NCBI GenBank assembly: GCA_902535165.1
Contig: CACASE010000004.1
Location: 1-64,000, forward strand
Direction: 5' to 3'
DNA from: an uncultured Bacteroidota bacterium
Lineage (GTDB): Bacteria > Bacteroidota > Bacteroidia > Flavobacteriales > Flavobacteriaceae
DNA length: 64,000 nt
Part shown: in pieces, positions 53,012-63,866 of the stretch
Layout of the letters: each line of letters begins with the position of its first letter
How positions within the stretch are numbered: the first letter of the stretch is position 1
Made by a program: the position numbers and the translations under genes
Notes under the pieces: model-generated
Seen by the model: the letters and a program-made list of their open reading frames with translations, nothing else
Told to the model about the DNA's origin: nothing
Database searches by the model: none

Positions 53012-55319
53012 GGCTGTACAGTAAAAGTTCATCATCGTCTCCTTTGAATGTTATCAAATCTTGATTTTTATCAAAACTAAACTCAAAAGTTGATGTTGAA
53101 TAAATTGGAAAGCCTGAAATCATTCCATTACTATTGTATAGGTAGGATTTTTTTTCATTAACATCTCTAAAATGAAAATAAGTATTATTTTTTGAGCCTT
53201 TAATATTTAAATCATCAAAGTCTCCAAAGGGAATTTTATAATCAGTATTATTTATTGTAATATTTCCATTGGAAAGAACTATTAGATTATTTTTATTTGA
53301 ATGAATCATGTTCTTTTGGTCAGGTAGTTGTTTTGTAGAAATCTTTCCATTTAGTTCAATTCTTACAAGTTGATTCAAATCATTTATTGTAATAATTCCT
53401 CCATCATTTTCATAAAAATGATTTGTACTAGTAGTAAAATTTTCTGGTAATTTAATACGAATATTTCCTCTTCGATCTAAAATTAAAGGCTTATTATTCT
53501 TAGTGACTAGCAATAAATAATCTTTGTTTAATATTCTTAGATGTTTTATTGGAAATTTTATATCTGAATTTAATTTATTTCGCTTAAATCCTTTAACAGT
53601 ATTCAGTTTAGAATCTAACATTTTTAATGATTTCCCCTCTTGAATTACAAATCTGTAATTTCTGGTATTATCATAATCAAAAACTGACAAAAACTTTTCA
53701 GATGAAGATTTATTAAGATTTATTTTTTTTACCAGCTTGCCATTAATATCTAAAATTAGAAACTCATCTTCAGTTAAAAATGAATATTGTAATCGATTAT
53801 TCTTATATAAATCAACTTGAAAAATATCACTTATTATTTTAGAATTTAATTTCTTTCTTAATGTTTCTTTTCCATTCATATCCAAAACAATTAAATTATA
53901 ATCACTGTCCTGTAGAATGATATTTTTTTTACCTGAATTGTAGTTGTAAATAAATTTTGGATTAAAAATTATTTTATTATCAATTTTTTTTGAAAAAATA
54001 AGATTTAATTTTTTTTTGGTTTTAGTGTCAAATTTTGTGGTTGAAAAAATAGATTTAAAATTATTTTCTCCTAACAACTCATAATTTGTAAACCAATATG
54101 GGTAATCCACAGTTTCATTAGAATCACCTAGATTAAGTATTTCAAAATATGTTGTTTTTTCTGGAATTGATTTTAAAAAGTTTAAAAAGCTTTGATTATT
54201 AATTATAAGTGATTTGTTATTATAGTTGAGCAACATGTTCTGAATAACAGAAATATCATTTGCAAAAATTACAGATTCATTTAAGACTGTAAAAAAATTA
54301 TAATTCGATATAAGTTTAAATTCCATAATATCAAATGAGGATAATTTTATATCACTTGCATCAAAAATAGATTGATCTCTATATTTACTAATTAATTTTT
54401 TATCATTAAATGACTCATTCAAACTAGCTTCTTCAAAATTTAATATTAATAAACTTTCATTATTTACTGTTATTAGCCCTAACTCATTAACACTTTTAAA
54501 AAAACTATTGAGTTTCTTTTCATTTGCGCTCAATTTTGTTTGCTCATTATTAAAATTATTTTCTACTGTTTCGGATTGAAAGGAAAGCCTAGTGAATTCA
54601 GAAAAATTATTTGGAACTAGTTTAAGGATATTTGATTTAGATTTTTTTATATCCAACAATATATTTACTGGTTTATTATCCTCTTTTTGGTATACTCCTA
54701 GTATATTAATGTTATCATTCTTTGTATCTAGTTCATATTGAATCCACTTGGAATATTTTGAAATATTTTCCTTTTTTGAATTGAAATTTAATTCTTCATA
54801 TTTTTCAGATATATTTATTGAAATATTTTTGGTTTTTGAACTATGTGTTTTTTTAAAATTTAGATAATCGATATTTTTTGAGAAAGTTGCGTTTCTAATG
54901 ATGTTCTCAATCAAAAGTTTTTCTTTAGAAAAATATAAGTAATTATCAATTTTTGATAAATAAAAATCATCTTTAAACAAATAAATGTTTTGACTATTGT
55001 AAGATATAGTGTCACGAACAAGACTATCTTTAATTTCGTAACCAAAATCTTGTTGAATTACTACGCTATTTAAATTATTCTTTCCTGTTTTGTGAAAACT
55101 ATAAATTAGTTCTCCCTGAGGTTCAAGTAAATCAATGTTTTCAAATTCTAGATTAAGTGATTTTTCAAGAAGATTAAGCTGGTTATAATTTATTTCTTTA
55201 AAGTCATTTATATTTAATACAACTAATGGGTTATCAGGTATTTTATCAATAATGCTAATTGTATTTTCTGTCTTATCGCAGGAAAAAATTATAAAAAATA
55301 AAAGTAAATATTTTTTCAA
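53004..55319 (-). CDS. Large hypothetical lipoprotein, possible DUF3352-like plus propeller
   Basis: A 771-residue lipoprotein (lipobox IIFSC, Cys14). The first part (IIDKIPDNPLVVLNINDF, then long polar segments to about residue 430) resembles DUF3352-type proteins, a tentative match. The last 320 residues contain recurrent units with a strand, a turn of the form D-x-N/R-G-K (LDMNGKETLRKKLN, LDINGKLVKKINLN, LDRRGNIRIKLP, IELNGKISTKQLP), consistent with a beta-propeller. It sits between rnhB and the convergent lipB. Function unknown; the fold assignment is pattern-based. Confidence 0.65.
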   Translation of the reverse strand: MKKYLLLFFIIFSCDKTENTISIIDKIPDNPLVVLNINDFKEINYNQLNLLEKSLNLEFENIDLLEPQGELIYSFHKTGKNNLNSVVIQQDFGYEIKDSLVRDTISYNSQNIYLFKDDFYLSKIDNYLYFSKEKLLIENIIRNATFSKNIDYLNFKKTHSSKTKNISINISEKYEELNFNSKKENISKYSKWIQYELDTKNDNINILGVYQKEDNKPVNILLDIKKSKSNILKLVPNNFSEFTRLSFQSETVENNFNNEQTKLSANEKKLNSFFKSVNELGLITVNNESLLILNFEEASLNESFNDKKLISKYRDQSIFDASDIKLSSFDIMEFKLISNYNFFTVLNESVIFANDISVIQNMLLNYNNKSLIINNQSFLNFLKSIPEKTTYFEILNLGDSNETVDYPYWFTNYELLGENNFKSIFSTTKFDTKTKKKLNLIFSKKIDNKIIFNPKFIYNYNSGKKNIILQDSDYNLIVLDMNGKETLRKKLNSKIISDIFQVDLYKNNRLQYSFLTEDEFLILDINGKLVKKINLNKSSSEKFLSVFDYDNTRNYRFVIQEGKSLKMLDSKLNTVKGFKRNKLNSDIKFPIKHLRILNKDYLLLVTKNNKPLILDRRGNIRIKLPENFTTSTNHFYENDGGIITINDLNQLVRIELNGKISTKQLPDQKNMIHSNKNNLIVLSNGNITINNTDYKIPFGDFDDLNIKGSKNNTYFHFRDVNEKKSYLYNSNGMISGFPIYSTSTFEFSFDKNQDLITFKGDDDELLLYSLN

Positions 55320-55342
55320 AACTTTATTACAAAATTAAAAAA

Positions 55343-55939
55343 TCAAATTTTAATTTTAAGTTGTTTGTTTAGTAGATTAAAACTTTTTCTATGATATATT
55401 GAAATTCCAAACTTTTTAATTGCACTCTTGTGTTTAATTGTTCCATACCCTTTGTTATTAATCCAATCATAATATGGATACTCTTTATTATATTTAACCA
55501 TCAATTTATCTCTGTGAACTTTTGCTAATATTGATGCTGCAGCAATACTTTGGTATATGCTATCTCCTCTTATAACACATTCATATTTAAATTTATTTTT
55601 TGTTTTAAATTGATTACCATCAATTATTATGTAATCAGCTTTTCTAATAATTTTTGATATAGCTTTATTCATAGCTAAAAATGTTGATTCAAGCACATTT
55701 ATTGAGTCTACAATATCATTAGGTATGTCAATAATTGAATAGTCAATTGCAATTGAGGTGATTTCATCATATAATTTCATTCTATTATGCGCATTAAGTT
55801 TTTTTGAATCCTGAATAAGCTTATTCTTATAATTTTTTGGTAGAATAACTGCAGCTGCAGTTACAGGACCGGCCAGGCATCCTCTACCTGCTTCATCAAC
55901 ACCACAAACAAAAAGGTCATTATTAAATGCTTTTAACAT
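55343..55939 (-). CDS. rnhB: Ribonuclease HII
   Basis: A 198-residue RNase HII that cuts the RNA strand of RNA-DNA hybrids and starts removal of single ribonucleotides from DNA. CGVDEAGRGCLAGPVTAAAVIL holds the first catalytic Asp-Glu pair; YIIDGNQF and AAASILAKVHRD hold the others. Length is usual. It is 23 bases before the 771-residue lipoprotein gene on the same strand, and divergent from the porin gene. Confidence 0.97.
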   Translation of the reverse strand: MLKAFNNDLFVCGVDEAGRGCLAGPVTAAAVILPKNYKNKLIQDSKKLNAHNRMKLYDEITSIAIDYSIIDIPNDIVDSINVLESTFLAMNKAISKIIRKADYIIIDGNQFKTKNKFKYECVIRGDSIYQSIAAASILAKVHRDKLMVKYNKEYPYYDWINNKGYGTIKHKSAIKKFGISIYHRKSFNLLNKQLKIKI

Positions 55940-55993
55940 ATGCCTTCAATTTAATGTAATAATTGTTTTAAATCAATAACTTTATTGCAAAGA

Positions 55994-57901
55994 ATGAGAT
56001 ATTTAATTTTATTGTTTTGTGTAATTTTTAGCACTGTTAGTCAATCTCAAGAAAATAATCAAGATAATTCTTCAAATGCATTAGGTTTTTTCAATAAAGT
56101 AAAGGATAGTATGTCAATTGAAAATTTTCAATTTGATGTCAATAAATTAAAATTTTTTGGAATTGAAAATGATACCATTCTATTAGACACATCACTGAAT
56201 ATCAATAAATATTATCAATTCAATTATCGCAAGAAAGATAATTTTGAATTTTTGAAATTCAATAATATTGGTCAAGTCTACAATAAACTTTCCTACAATC
56301 CAAATAATAATTTTTTGCCAAAGATAGGTTTCAGTGCTAATAAAATGCTTTTAATAGGTCAAGAGGATTATAAATTCTATGATGTTGCATATCCATTAAC
56401 TGAGCTTTTCTTTAAAACTGTCTATTCTCAAGGACAATTAACAGATGCATTATTTACAACAAATATCAATAAAAACACAAACTTTTTATTGGCATTTAAA
56501 GCTCTAAGAAGCTTGGGTAAATATCAAAATAGTTTATCAGGATCTAAACACTTTAGATTCGGTTTTTCTTTCATCAAAAATAACTTTGACTCAAAAATAT
56601 TTTTTACAAGTCAAAAACTAGAAAAACATGAAAATGGTGGATTAAATGATACCTCATTAATTGATTTTGAATCCGGTGATCCAGAATTTAAAGAGAGATC
56701 TAAGTTAAATGTCAATTTTGAAGATGCTGTAAATACTTACCAAACTAGAAATTTTTATTTTAAAAATAATTATACTCTTTTGAATAAAAATAAAAATTAT
56801 ATATCTATCATATATAATCTTGATTATGAAACAACCAATAATAAATATGAGCAAGAGCAAGAAAGTTACCTATATGGCTCGTTGAGATCAGGACTAAGTG
56901 AAGTTAATGATCATTATAAATTTAGATCACTTAAAAATGTCATTGAGTTAAAAACAAAATCAAGCTTTTTTGATGAATTAACTTTAGGATATATAAATTA
57001 TAATTACAATTTTTTTGAAATAAATCAGTCAGATGAAAAAATAGCAGGTGAAAACTCAAGTCTTTTTTCGGGCTCTGTCTTTAAAAAAATAGGAAACATT
57101 AATATTAATTTTGATATAAGCCAAAAAATTAAAGGAGATAGAATAGGGAATGAAATAAATTTCATTTTAAATTCCAATGATAAATCAAAATTTAATTATT
57201 TAATTAATCTAAACTTAAGACAGTCGCATCCTGGCCTCATTTATGACATTTACAATAGTGATTATTCAAATATAAATTTTGAAAGAAAAAATAAATTAAC
57301 AGAAACTAAATCTCTTAATATTAAACTTAATAAAAAGAGTATTGGAAGCGTATCATTTAGTCTTTTAAACGTTAATAATCAATTTTACCTAACAGTTAAT
57401 TCCGATATAGAGAATAAACTAACTCCAATTGCAAATCAATATAATAATCAAATAAATATCATCAAATTTAGATACAGTAATGAGATTAAATTTGGTAAGT
57501 TCTCACTAGACAATACAATTTTATTACAAAATGTTGATCAAGAGGATTCTATCATAAATTTACCAAAAATTTTGGCTAGGAATACATTGTACATTTCTGA
57601 AAAAATCTTCAATAATGTAATGGACATACAAACGGGAATAAGTTTAAAAATATTTTCAAAATTTTATGCTAATGAATACAATCCTATACTTTCAACCTTT
57701 CATATTCAATCCTTAAAAAAAATTGGAGGATATCCGCTTTTAGATTTTTTTGTCAATGCTAAGATCAGACAAACTAGAATTTTTTTGAAAGCTGAGCATT
57801 TTAATTCCTCTATTTCATCTGGAAATTTTATGTCAAGTCCAACATCCCCCTACAGAGATAGCAGTATTAGATTTGGATTGAGATGGAATTTATTTAACTA
57901 A
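55994..57901 (+). CDS. Putative outer-membrane porin (Porin_10-like)
   Basis: A 635-residue exported protein with signal peptide MRYLILLFCVIFSTVSQSQ. The mature part has many short alternating strands and the blocks FNYRKKDNFEFLKFNNIGQVYNKLSYNP and YDVAYPLTELFFKTVYSQGQ, matching the putative porin family of Bacteroidota. The final strand ends RFGLRWNLFN. I start at ATG 55994, which begins the signal peptide; a TTG three codons earlier is less likely. Its solute is unknown. Its stop overlaps gltD by 12 bases. Confidence 0.87.
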   Translation: MRYLILLFCVIFSTVSQSQENNQDNSSNALGFFNKVKDSMSIENFQFDVNKLKFFGIENDTILLDTSLNINKYYQFNYRKKDNFEFLKFNNIGQVYNKLSYNPNNNFLPKIGFSANKMLLIGQEDYKFYDVAYPLTELFFKTVYSQGQLTDALFTTNINKNTNFLLAFKALRSLGKYQNSLSGSKHFRFGFSFIKNNFDSKIFFTSQKLEKHENGGLNDTSLIDFESGDPEFKERSKLNVNFEDAVNTYQTRNFYFKNNYTLLNKNKNYISIIYNLDYETTNNKYEQEQESYLYGSLRSGLSEVNDHYKFRSLKNVIELKTKSSFFDELTLGYINYNYNFFEINQSDEKIAGENSSLFSGSVFKKIGNININFDISQKIKGDRIGNEINFILNSNDKSKFNYLINLNLRQSHPGLIYDIYNSDYSNINFERKNKLTETKSLNIKLNKKSIGSVSFSLLNVNNQFYLTVNSDIENKLTPIANQYNNQINIIKFRYSNEIKFGKFSLDNTILLQNVDQEDSIINLPKILARNTLYISEKIFNNVMDIQTGISLKIFSKFYANEYNPILSTFHIQSLKKIGGYPLLDFFVNAKIRQTRIFLKAEHFNSSISSGNFMSSPTSPYRDSSIRFGLRWNLFN

Positions 57902-59353
57902 TGGAAGATCTCCTTTAGTTTTCGAGGGTAATTTTGAGTGCCCCATTAATAGTTCATCAATTCTATATGCAGCTTCCCTTCCCTCAGAAATTGCCCAAAC
58001 AATCAAGGATTGCCCTCTTCTTAAATCACCTGCAGCAAAAACCTTTTTGTCAGAGGTCATGTAATTATTAGTTAAAGGTTTATTTGAAGAATCTAACTTC
58101 AAATTAAGATCTCCCAAAATATTTTTTTCAGGTCCCGTAAAACCTAATGCCAGCAATACAAGTTCACATGGCCATATTTTTTCAGAATTAGCAATTTCAA
58201 CTAGCTTTGGTTTTAAATTTTCTGTTTTTTCCCATTTAACTTCAACAGTCTTGAGCCCAGTTAATTCACCATTGTTGTTAGTTATAAATTCTTTTGTTAA
58301 AATAGACCATTTTCTATCACTTCCTTCCTCATGTGAAGAACTGTTCTTTAGTGTAAATGGCCAATATGGCCATGGATTTTCAGATGACCTTTCTTTTGGC
58401 GGTTTTGGCATAATTTCAAAATTTACTACGGACTTAGCACCTTGTCTATTAGATGTGCCAATACAATCAGATCCTGTATCCCCACCACCAATTACAATCA
58501 CATTTTTACCCTTTGCGCTGAGCTCAGTATTAACTGGAATATTTTTTTCAATGGCCTCATTTTGATGTTTTAAAAAATGCATAGCTTGAATGATATTCTC
58601 TGACTCTGATCCAGGAATGGGAAGAGATCTTTTAATAGTCGCTCCTCCACATAATAAAATGATATCGTTTTTTTTATATAAATCAATAATTGATATGTCT
58701 TTTCCGATTTCAGTTGACGTAATAAATTCAATACCTTCCAAAATCATCTGATTAATCCTTCTATCTATGACATTTTTTTCTAATTTGAAATCTGGAATTC
58801 CATACCTTAATAAACCTCCAATTTTATCATCACGCTCATAAACAACTACAGAGTGTCCCGCAGAGTTTAATTGTTGCGCAGCAGCAAGACCTGCTGGACC
58901 TGAGCCTATAACAGCTATTTTTTTTCCAGTCCTGAATTTTGGGATATTAGGCTTTATCCAACCTTCACTAAAACCTCTCTCTACAATATACTTTTCTATC
59001 ATTTCAATAGAAACTGGAGGGCTTATAAGACCAAGTACACATGCAGCTTCGCATGGAGCTGGACATAATCTACCTGTAAACTCAGGAAAATTGTTTGTAG
59101 AATGAAGAATCTTTAATGCTTCTTTCCAATTTTTTCTATGTACAGCATCATTAAAATCTGGAATCATATTTCCCAGTGGACATCCACTGTGACAAAAAGG
59201 GACACCACAATCCATACACCTTGAACCTTGTTTTTCTAACTCTTTATCATCAGGTTTAATTGTAAATTCCTTGAAGTTTTTTAATCTCTTGTAAACGGGT
59301 ATATTCTCCTCGTTTTTTCTTTCAAATTCAATAAACCCTTTAAGTTTCCCCAA
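57890..59353 (-). CDS. gltD: Glutamate synthase small subunit
   Basis: A 487-residue flavoprotein, the NADPH-oxidising partner of GltB. The N-terminal cysteine-rich part has GSRCMDCGVPFCHSGCPLGN and LCPAPCEAACVLG, the two 4Fe-4S sites. FAD binds at VIGSGPAGLAAAQQLNSAG and NADPH at VIGGGDTGSDCIG. It lies three bases after the gltB stop, so the pair is co-transcribed and probably translationally coupled. Confidence 0.98.
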   Translation of the reverse strand: MGKLKGFIEFERKNEENIPVYKRLKNFKEFTIKPDDKELEKQGSRCMDCGVPFCHSGCPLGNMIPDFNDAVHRKNWKEALKILHSTNNFPEFTGRLCPAPCEAACVLGLISPPVSIEMIEKYIVERGFSEGWIKPNIPKFRTGKKIAVIGSGPAGLAAAQQLNSAGHSVVVYERDDKIGGLLRYGIPDFKLEKNVIDRRINQMILEGIEFITSTEIGKDISIIDLYKKNDIILLCGGATIKRSLPIPGSESENIIQAMHFLKHQNEAIEKNIPVNTELSAKGKNVIVIGGGDTGSDCIGTSNRQGAKSVVNFEIMPKPPKERSSENPWPYWPFTLKNSSSHEEGSDRKWSILTKEFITNNNGELTGLKTVEVKWEKTENLKPKLVEIANSEKIWPCELVLLALGFTGPEKNILGDLNLKLDSSNKPLTNNYMTSDKKVFAAGDLRRGQSLIVWAISEGREAAYRIDELLMGHSKLPSKTKGDLPLVK

Positions 59354-59356
59354 AAT

Positions 59357-62300
59357 CTAACTTATTATTTGATTAATCTTTTCTTGAGCTAATTTTTCTA
59401 ATGCAAGCTTATACTCAGTAGGCATAACTTTAACAAACAGTTTGCTTTTATTTTCCCAGTTTTTGATTATTTTTTTTGCTATTTCACTGGATGTAAACGT
59501 AAAATGACTTTGTATTAATTCGCTGATAATATCTAAATCTTGAGTATCTGGTTTTTCAAGTTCAATGCTTTCCATATTAAAATTTCTCGAATCATATAAT
59601 TCAGGATCTTTATAAATATATGCAATTCCACCACTCATCCCAGCAGCGAAATTTCTACCAATTTTACCAAGAATCAAAGCTATACCACCAGTCATATATT
59701 CACAACCATGATCACCAATTCCCTCCACAACAGCTGTTGCACCAGAATTCCTTACACAAAACCTCTCCCCAGCTATTCCATTAATATATGCCTCACCAGA
59801 TGTAGCACCATATAATGCTACATTTCCAGTTATTACATTTTTATTTGATTCAAATGTTGCATTTTTTGGCTTTCTCACTACTATTGTAGCTCCAGAAAGT
59901 CCTTTTCCAAAATAATCATTTGTATTGCCATCAATGACCATTTTCAAACCCTTAACAGAAAATGCTCCAAAACTTTGACCAGCAGACCCCTCAAAATTAA
60001 GACTTAATGTGTTTTTTGGAAGAGCCTTAGCCCCATATTTTTTTGAAATTTCATTACTTATTATAGCTCCAACGGTTCTATCTGTATTATTAATTTTAAA
60101 ATCTAATGACATTTTTATTTTCTTTGAAATTGCCATGTCTGCATCTTTTAAAATTTTAAAATCAAGTACATTTTTTAAATTATGATTTTGTTTTTTAGTA
60201 TTTCTTAGGGGAGTGTTTTCATCAACATTGGGTTTATATAAAATTTTTGAAAGATCAATTCCCTTAATTTTAAAATAATTTAAAGCATCTTTTGTATCTA
60301 ACTTTTCACTTTTTCCAACCATCTCATCGATAGTTCTGAAGCCAAGATTAGCCATAATTTCTCTGAGCTCTTGTGCAACAAAGTACATGTAATTGATAAC
60401 ATGTTCTGGTTTTCCTTTAAAGTTTTTTCTTAATTCTGGATCTTGGGTCGCGATACCAACAGGACATGTATTCAAATGGCAGGCTCTCATCATAATACAT
60501 CCCGAGGCTACAAGGGGTGCAGTTGAAAAACCAAACTCTTCTGCCCCAAGTAAGCATGCTACTGCAACATCTCTCCCAGTTTTGAGTTGTCCATCACATT
60601 CAATTACCACTCGACTTCTTAGATCATTTAAGACCAATGTTTGTTGAGCTTCAGCGATGCCTAATTCCCATGGGAGACCTGCATGTTTCAATGATGTGAG
60701 TGGTGAGGCACCAGTTCCACCGTCAAATCCAGAAATTAAAATTACATCAGCTTTGGCTTTGGCAACTCCAGCAGCTATGGTTCCAACACCAACTTCTGAA
60801 ACAAGTTTTACGTTAATTCTTGCATTTCTATTTGCATTTTTTAAATCATAAATTAATTGCGCAAGATCTTCAATCGAGTAGATATCGTGATGCGGAGGTG
60901 GTGATATTAAACCCACATATGGTGTTGAGTTTCTGACTTTAGCAATCATGGGATCAACTTTTGGTCCTGGTAATTGACCACCTTCGCCGGGCTTAGCTCC
61001 TTGAGCCATTTTAATTTGAATTTCATTGGCATTACTTAGGTAATGTGAGCTAACTCCAAATCTTCCGGATGCAACTTGTTTGATCGAGCTATTTTTTGAG
61101 TCACCATTGCTACTAACCTTAAATCTTGCAGGATCTTCACCACCTTCACCTGAATTACTTTTTCCACCAATTCTGTTCATTGCAACAGCTAAATTCTCAT
61201 GAGCTTCTTTGCTCAAAGAGCCATAAGACATTGCTCCTGTTTTGAATCTCTTAACAATTTCTGTCCAAGGTTCAACTTCTTCAATTGGAATTGGGTCAAA
61301 TTCTGAGAACTTGAATAATCCTCTGATTGTCATAAATTGTTGATTTTGTTTATTTATGTTTTCAGAATATATCTTATATGTTTCATAACTTTCTTGTCTA
61401 ACTGATTGCTGAAGTTTTGATATAGTCAATGGATTAAGCATATGTGCTTCACCATTTCTTCTCCATTTGTATTCTCCTCCAATTTCAATATCTGAAATAT
61501 CATTTTCAAATTCGAAAGCTTTATTTATTCTTGATGAAATTTCTTTTTCAATGACGTATAAACCTATACCTTCAATTCTAGATGGTGTGTTATTGAAGTA
61601 TTTATCAACAAACTTTTTCCTAAGACCCAACGCTTCAAAAATTTGTGCACCACGATATGAGTGAAGAGTGGAAATACCAATCTTATTCATCACTTTTAAA
61701 ATACCTTTAGCAGTAGCATTGTTGTAATTTGAAATAGCTTGATTTAAATTTTGATCTTGAATTAGTCCTAAATTATGATGATAAGTGATAATTTCATTAA
61801 CTAAGTAAGGATTAATTGCACTAGCTCCGTAACCAAACAGCATAGAAAAATGGTGTGGTTCTCTCGGTTCAGCTGATTCAATAACAATCCCAAACTTAGA
61901 CCTTTTTTTTCTTTTTATCATGTGATGATGAATACAAGAACAAGCTAATAATATTGGAATTGGAGCAAGTTTTTTATCTACATTTCTGTCACTAATAATA
62001 ATAATATTATGATTATTATCAACTTTCTTCTCAACTTCATCAACTAATTTTTCTAATGCTTCTTCCAGGCCATTGTGTCCTTTAGATAATTTATACAAGG
62101 CGTTAACAGATGCTGCTTTAAAATCTTTGTGTTTAATATATTTAATTTTATCTAGGTCTTCATTGGAAATTATTGGGTTTTGGATTTTTAGTTTTTTAGC
62201 ATGCTTTGCACCTATATCAAAAATATTAAAGTCACTTCCAATGGATAAGCTTGTATCTGTAACAATTTCTTCTCTAATTCCGTCCAAAGGAGGGTTAGTA

Positions 62301-63859
62301 ACTTGTGCAAATAATTGTTTGAAATAATTATACAATAACTGCGGTCTCTTTGATAGTACAGCAAGAGGAGTGTCAGAACCCATTGATCCTATGGATTCCT
62401 TTCCCTTTTTACACATCGGAATGATAATTGTATTAAAATCTTCTTTCGTGTAGCCAAAAATTTTGAGCCTAGTTTCAAAATCTATTTTTTCTTTTGGCGT
62501 CCTATTTCCAGTATATGGAATCTTACTTAAAGGAAGTATATTTTTATCTAACCATTTGCGGTAAGGATGTTTATGAACAATAATTTTTTTAATCTCATCA
62601 TCTTCAACTATCCTACCTTCTTTCATATCAACTAAAAACATTTTTCCAGGTTCTAATCTTCCATGCTTTTTGATATTTTCAGGTTTTATTTCAATTACGC
62701 CAGTTTCCGAAGACATAACAACATAACCATCCTTAGTAACTGTATATCTTGAGGGCCTTAACCCATTACGATCAAGCAAAGCTCCAATATATTTTCCGTC
62801 AGTAAATGGTATTGATGCTGGCCCATCCCATGGTTCCATTAAACATCCATTGAACTCATAAAAAGCTTTCTTAGAATCATTCATGGATTTATGTTTTTCC
62901 CAAGCTTCAGGTACCAATATCATCATTATTTCTGGAAGGGATCTACCAGTCATTAGTAATAATTCCAAAACCATATCCATCGATGCTGAATCCGATTTTC
63001 CAGGTATTATTATAGGAAAAATTTTATTTAAAAACTCCTCATCTATAAGCTTTGAATTTATTAATTCCTGTCGTGAAATCATTCTGCTAACATTCCCTTT
63101 AAGTGTATTAATTTCACCATTATGACACATGTATCTAAAAGGCTGAGCTAAATCCCACGTAGGAAATGTATTAGTTGAAAATCTTTGGTGTACCAGTGCT
63201 AAACTTGTGACCAGCTTTGGATTTGATAGATCAATATAAAATCTTTCGATATCTTCAGGGATTAGAAGTCCTTTGTAAATAATTGTTCGTGTATGAAGAC
63301 TTGAAAAGTAAAAGAAATTTTTTTGAGAAAAAGGTGAGTTGTAAATCGTGTTTTCCGAAATTTTACGGGCTAAGTATAATTTTAGGTTAAATTCTTCTTC
63401 ACTTTGATTTGGTGAGCTTTTACCAATGAAGACTTGTTTAATTCTTGGTTGGGATTGTGCAGCTATAGAGCCAACGACTTTTGCATTTACAGGAACATCC
63501 CTCCAGCCGATAATATTTAAATTTTGTTTAGAGATTTCAGCTTCAAAAGTCTTTATGCAATGATTAGATTGATTTATTTTTTGAGGCAAGAAAACCATAC
63601 CAACACCATATTCATGAGGATCTGGTAGATCAAAATCACATTCGTTGGAGAAAAACTCATGAGGAATTTCAATTAAAATACCTGCTCCATCTCCTGTTCT
63701 CCCATCAGAACTAACGGCACCCCTGTGTTCTAGGCATGTTAAAATATTAAGTGCTCTGTGAATTATATCATTCGTTTTGATTCCTTTTAGGCTACAAATA
63801 AAACCAGCACCACAGTTTTCATGTTCAAAAAGAGGACTATATAAACCTTGTTCTTTCAT
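59357..63859 (-). CDS. gltB: Glutamate synthase large subunit
   Basis: A 1500-residue enzyme forming two glutamates from glutamine and 2-oxoglutarate. The N-terminal glutamine amidotransferase domain starts at Cys16 (HENCGAGFI), exposed after removal of a short propeptide. The FMN-binding synthase domain includes GGKSNSGEGGEDP and the 3Fe-4S cysteines in CIMMRACHLNTCPVGIATQ. The C-terminal beta-helix domain has repeated GxTGG motifs. With gltD it supplies ammonium assimilation. A perfect 19-base palindrome lies eight bases before the ATG. Confidence 0.98.
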   Translation of the reverse strand: MKEQGLYSPLFEHENCGAGFICSLKGIKTNDIIHRALNILTCLEHRGAVSSDGRTGDGAGILIEIPHEFFSNECDFDLPDPHEYGVGMVFLPQKINQSNHCIKTFEAEISKQNLNIIGWRDVPVNAKVVGSIAAQSQPRIKQVFIGKSSPNQSEEEFNLKLYLARKISENTIYNSPFSQKNFFYFSSLHTRTIIYKGLLIPEDIERFYIDLSNPKLVTSLALVHQRFSTNTFPTWDLAQPFRYMCHNGEINTLKGNVSRMISRQELINSKLIDEEFLNKIFPIIIPGKSDSASMDMVLELLLMTGRSLPEIMMILVPEAWEKHKSMNDSKKAFYEFNGCLMEPWDGPASIPFTDGKYIGALLDRNGLRPSRYTVTKDGYVVMSSETGVIEIKPENIKKHGRLEPGKMFLVDMKEGRIVEDDEIKKIIVHKHPYRKWLDKNILPLSKIPYTGNRTPKEKIDFETRLKIFGYTKEDFNTIIIPMCKKGKESIGSMGSDTPLAVLSKRPQLLYNYFKQLFAQVTNPPLDGIREEIVTDTSLSIGSDFNIFDIGAKHAKKLKIQNPIISNEDLDKIKYIKHKDFKAASVNALYKLSKGHNGLEEALEKLVDEVEKKVDNNHNIIIISDRNVDKKLAPIPILLACSCIHHHMIKRKKRSKFGIVIESAEPREPHHFSMLFGYGASAINPYLVNEIITYHHNLGLIQDQNLNQAISNYNNATAKGILKVMNKIGISTLHSYRGAQIFEALGLRKKFVDKYFNNTPSRIEGIGLYVIEKEISSRINKAFEFENDISDIEIGGEYKWRRNGEAHMLNPLTISKLQQSVRQESYETYKIYSENINKQNQQFMTIRGLFKFSEFDPIPIEEVEPWTEIVKRFKTGAMSYGSLSKEAHENLAVAMNRIGGKSNSGEGGEDPARFKVSSNGDSKNSSIKQVASGRFGVSSHYLSNANEIQIKMAQGAKPGEGGQLPGPKVDPMIAKVRNSTPYVGLISPPPHHDIYSIEDLAQLIYDLKNANRNARINVKLVSEVGVGTIAAGVAKAKADVILISGFDGGTGASPLTSLKHAGLPWELGIAEAQQTLVLNDLRSRVVIECDGQLKTGRDVAVACLLGAEEFGFSTAPLVASGCIMMRACHLNTCPVGIATQDPELRKNFKGKPEHVINYMYFVAQELREIMANLGFRTIDEMVGKSEKLDTKDALNYFKIKGIDLSKILYKPNVDENTPLRNTKKQNHNLKNVLDFKILKDADMAISKKIKMSLDFKINNTDRTVGAIISNEISKKYGAKALPKNTLSLNFEGSAGQSFGAFSVKGLKMVIDGNTNDYFGKGLSGATIVVRKPKNATFESNKNVITGNVALYGATSGEAYINGIAGERFCVRNSGATAVVEGIGDHGCEYMTGGIALILGKIGRNFAAGMSGGIAYIYKDPELYDSRNFNMESIELEKPDTQDLDIISELIQSHFTFTSSEIAKKIIKNWENKSKLFVKVMPTEYKLALEKLAQEKINQIIS

Positions 63860-63866
63860 CTAAATG

